From assembly GCA_041495845.1 (NCBI GenBank), contig JBGQDM010000021.1, positions 1-36,548 on the forward strand: 36,548 bases of DNA, written 5' to 3'. This stretch comes from JBGQDM01 sp041495845 (lineage in GTDB: Bacteria; Acidobacteriota; Terriglobia; Terriglobales; Acidobacteriaceae). Within the stretch, counting starts at the first letter, position 1. The number at the start of each line of letters is the position of its first letter. A program made the position numbers and the translations under genes. This document shows, piece by piece, positions 34,258 through 36,548 of this stretch. Below the pieces are notes generated by a model, which was not told where the DNA came from, ran no database searches, and saw only the letters and a program-made list of their open reading frames with translations.

Positions 34258-35904
34258 CTACACCAGGTCCTCCATCTTCAGCGCCCCGTCCGCCTTGGCC
34301 CAGCCTGTCTGAAATAGCCTGTCCACAAACTGCGCATCGTCGCTGCGGTTCTGCGCCTTCAGCGCTTCCCGCAAGCCAAACAGCGATCGCGGATTGCGAG
34401 GGTTGTGTGCCAGATCGTCGCGGAAGACTTTCTCCGCGCCGGCGGCATCGCCATTCATCAGCAGGGCCGCGCCCAGACTCTCGCGCACCGGCCAGAACCA
34501 GTCGGGCGGCTCGTTATACTTCAGCGTGTCTTGCACCGCCACGGCGGTGCGCAGCATCCCGATCGCCGCGGCGTTGTTGTGCCGGGCCATGGCAATCTTC
34601 GCCGCCAGCACGTTGGTGGCAATCTTCAGAACGTCTTTCGTCTTGTTGAACACCGGCATGGCAAAAACCTGATCGGGAGGGGTCGTCCGCTCGGCGTCCG
34701 CAACCACCGTCAATTCTTTATCCGCTTCGTCCGCCCTGCCCTTCGCCGCTAGCGCCATCCCGCGCGAAAAGTGCCAGAAGACGGTCGTCGTCTTCATGGC
34801 CGCATCCGGCGCGGGCATGGCCAGAATGTCGTCCCAGCGATGGAAGCGCACCCGCACCGCCAGCGACACGGTCATAAAGCCTTCGAGCGGCGGCATGTCC
34901 TTCACCGCCGGAGCCACGTGTGCCGCCAGCTTGTCCGCCGCCTGCGTCGAATCCGCGTAGCGCCCACTCATGCTGGCCGCCGCCGCAATAAAGTGCAGGT
35001 TGTGCGAGTAATACATCATCGGATACATGCCCTGCACACCACTGGCCGCGATATACGCTTCGTCGGCCTTTGCCGCCGCCTCGTTGGTGCTCACGGCGGA
35101 AGCAAAATCCCCTGTGCGGATGTACACATGCGCCGGCATGTGCACCAGATGTCCCGCTGCCGGAGCCATGGCCGCCAGGCGGTTTGCCCCGGCCAGCGCG
35201 CGCTCCGGTGAACGCGAAGCTTCCACCGCATGAATGTAGTAGTGGACCGCGCCCATGTGATTGGGATCGCGCCGGATCACCGACTCCAGCGTGCTCACAA
35301 TCTCTTCCGTGCCCGCTTCCGGCGTGCCGTCCACGTGCCACAAGCCCCACGGATGCAGGTTCATCGAAGACTCCGCAAACAGCGTGGCCGCGTCCAGATC
35401 GTCCGGATACTTGCTCCCCACCTCGCGCATGGCGTCGCGATATTCCTCGGCTGCGTGGCGCCGGTCGCTCTTCGGATCCGCCGGAAAGCGTTTGGCCATG
35501 GCCGCGATGTAGTCCCGCTCACTCCCCGAAGCGCCGGCACCGAGCGACTGCGCCTTGGCAATCGCTTCGTGCGCTTCCCGGAAGCGGTCTTCGCTGGCCG
35601 GATCGTTGTAGTTCGGCCCCACCGCTTCGGCCACTCCCCAGTACGCCATCGCCATTTTCGGGTCCAGCTCGGTGGCCCGGCGGAACGACCGCGCCGCCTC
35701 GTCGTGATTGAAACCGTAAATTTGCCGCAGGCCTTGGTCGAAAAACTGTTGTGCCTCGGCATTCGTTGTGGTCACGGGATGGTGCAAGTCGCCGTAGCCC
35801 GCCATCAACGTCGCCGGCTGGGCGGCCATGTCATGTCCCGCGTGCTGGGCAAACGCAGCCAGGCTGCCCAGCAGGAAAACTGCAACAAGCAATGCTGATC
35901 GCAT
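34258..35904 (-). CDS. Secreted TPR-repeat protein of unknown function
   Basis: 548 residues, ATG at 35904 behind AAGGAGA. Signal peptide MRSALLVAVFLLGSLAAFAQ is cut near residue 20, and a His-rich start (HAGHDM) follows. TPR-like helix pairs can be seen: AQQFFDQGLRQIYGFNHDEA, RSFRRATELDPKMAMAYWGV, and near the end AEKVFRDDLAHNPRNPRSLF. The FNHDEAARSF...DPxxAMAYWG pattern marks a large group of secreted TPR proteins found in Acidobacteria, Bacteroidetes and others with no assigned role. Conserved His motifs (HLVHMPAHVYIRTGDF, MYYSHNLHF) raise the possibility of metal binding. Transcribed towards ligA; a terminator follows. Confidence 0.88.
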   Translation of the reverse strand: MRSALLVAVFLLGSLAAFAQHAGHDMAAQPATLMAGYGDLHHPVTTTNAEAQQFFDQGLRQIYGFNHDEAARSFRRATELDPKMAMAYWGVAEAVGPNYNDPASEDRFREAHEAIAKAQSLGAGASGSERDYIAAMAKRFPADPKSDRRHAAEEYRDAMREVGSKYPDDLDAATLFAESSMNLHPWGLWHVDGTPEAGTEEIVSTLESVIRRDPNHMGAVHYYIHAVEASRSPERALAGANRLAAMAPAAGHLVHMPAHVYIRTGDFASAVSTNEAAAKADEAYIAASGVQGMYPMMYYSHNLHFIAAAASMSGRYADSTQAADKLAAHVAPAVKDMPPLEGFMTVSLAVRVRFHRWDDILAMPAPDAAMKTTTVFWHFSRGMALAAKGRADEADKELTVVADAERTTPPDQVFAMPVFNKTKDVLKIATNVLAAKIAMARHNNAAAIGMLRTAVAVQDTLKYNEPPDWFWPVRESLGAALLMNGDAAGAEKVFRDDLAHNPRNPRSLFGLREALKAQNRSDDAQFVDRLFQTGWAKADGALKMEDLV

Positions 35905-35977
35905 GGTATGTCTCCTTCTTCTCAGAACTTCCGCTGCGAGAACTCACGCGGAATGAAGCCGAAAGGGGCCAACAGAC

Positions 35978-36109
35978 CTTCGTGTCCCTCAGTGCCCTTC
36001 GTGGTGAAAAGCTTTTCTCTGCGTCCTCTGCGGCCGTTCTCCGCGCCCTCTGCGTTTTAGGACTTTGCGTCCTTCACCAAATCCGTGCTCATCCGTGAAA
36101 TCCGTGGCC
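35978..36109. repeat. Dispersed 9-bp-period repeat, copy 3 (longest)
   Basis: It contains TTCGTG-type units (35978-36006), CTCTGCG/CTCCGCG-type units ending GCGTTTTAGG (36013-36061) and the ATCCGTG-type block (36079-36109) identical to 34205-34235. It occupies most of the 351-bp gap between the divergent TPR and kinase genes; the rest shows no gene. Confidence 0.8.
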
Positions 36110-36255
36110 ACCCCCACTCGCTGCGGGCACGAATTTCTGTTTACCGCACCCCGTATGGTGCCGTAGCTTATTCCACGAACGCCTGCCGAGGCAAGTCAGT
36201 GATAGTGATGATGGCGCGGCCATTCGCGCGTACCGCCCGGGGAGCAGCCTGACCC

Positions 36256-36548
36256 GTGCGTCGCGCCGTGTTCCTTTACAACCCGCGTTCGGGCGGTCGC
36301 CGCCGCCATCGCATGGCGGAAATCGAAGCCGCTATGCAAGCCGCGCGCGCTGCGGGCTTCGAAACCACCGCCAGCGAAACTCGTTCCGCGAAAGATGCCG
36401 CCGAGCAGGCCCGCGCCGCTGTCGCTTCCGGCTGTGATGCCATCTTTGCCTGCGGCGGCGATGGCACCGTGCACGACCTCCTGCAGGGTATGGCCCACAG
36501 CCAGGTCCCGCTCGCCATCATTCCACAAGGCACCGCCAACGCGCTGGC
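36256..36548 (+). CDS. Diacylglycerol/lipid kinase family protein, partial (N-terminal part)
   Basis: I translated the end of the window: a GTG at 36256 opens a frame running off the edge (97 full codons visible), and a TGA at 36250-36252 rules out any earlier start. The DAGK catalytic domain signature is clear: FLYNPRSGG at the N-terminus, the nucleotide-binding GGDGT motif (about residues 67-71) and the P-x-GTAN motif (PQGTAN, near residue 91). Such enzymes phosphorylate diacylglycerol or sphingoid-like lipids with ATP at the inner membrane. GGGGAG lies about 11 nt upstream. The C-terminal domain is outside the window, so the exact lipid substrate cannot be told. Confidence 0.9.
   Translation, partial: MRRAVFLYNPRSGGRRRHRMAEIEAAMQAARAAGFETTASETRSAKDAAEQARAAVASGCDAIFACGGDGTVHDLLQGMAHSQVPLAIIPQGTANAL

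Noticed and set aside
34205..36109. CRISPR array made of the periodic repeats
   Set aside because: Units are about 9 bp with no unique spacers and no cas genes nearby.

Overview
The window reads as a piece of a high-GC Gram-negative type chromosome, most likely Acidobacteriota (class Terriglobia or close). This rests on the gene set, the E. coli-type RpoC with a large trigger-loop insertion, an enlarged RpoB and many secreted TPR or carboxypeptidase-regulatory-like proteins; the phylum is an inference from sequence character, not a search.

Layout. (1) 1-461: the 5' part of a minus-strand membrane PAS sensor. (2) 702-4035: a two-gene block of clearly lower GC, made of an OLD-family ATPase/TOPRIM nuclease and a DUF2130 coiled-coil protein with a PD-(D/E)XK-like motif. 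This is the best candidate here for an undescribed system. (3) 4123-5981, minus: ccdA, a TlpA-like thioredoxin and a DsbD-alpha-like protein, i.e. DsbD split into three genes in beta-gamma-alpha order, followed by an unknown membrane-anchored protein (6157-7209).

(4) 7328-22649, plus: the translation/transcription core operon tRNA-Thr, tRNA-Tyr, tRNA-Gly, tRNA-Thr, tuf, rpmG, tRNA-Trp, secE, nusG, rplK, rplA, rplJ, rplL, rpoB, rpoC, with a promoter candidate in front and a strong intrinsic terminator behind. The order matches the E. coli thrU-tyrU-glyT-thrT-tufB to rpoC region. Two small unknown genes sit among the tRNAs. RpoB carries an eight-cysteine zinc-ribbon-like insertion. Several spacers contain AATT-rich short-period repeats.

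(5) 22702-27008, plus: a YihY/BrkB membrane protein, pyruvate kinase interrupted by one extra G in a G7 run, an ABM-like protein coupled to the restored pyk frame, an unknown membrane-anchored protein and an alpha/beta hydrolase. (6) 27099-36548: rhomboid protease (-), LysW-like zinc protein (+), two secreted proteins with carboxypeptidase-regulatory-like folds (+), ribosomal protein S1 (-) with a near-consensus promoter, a HIT hydrolase (+), NAD-dependent DNA ligase (-), a secreted TPR protein (-) and the start of a lipid/diacylglycerol kinase (+). The spacers around ligA and the TPR gene hold a second family of dispersed repeats with about 9-bp period.

Most of the window is housekeeping. 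The items most worth following are the OLD-DUF2130 pair, the RpoB zinc insertion, the pyk frameshift and the two intergenic repeat families.
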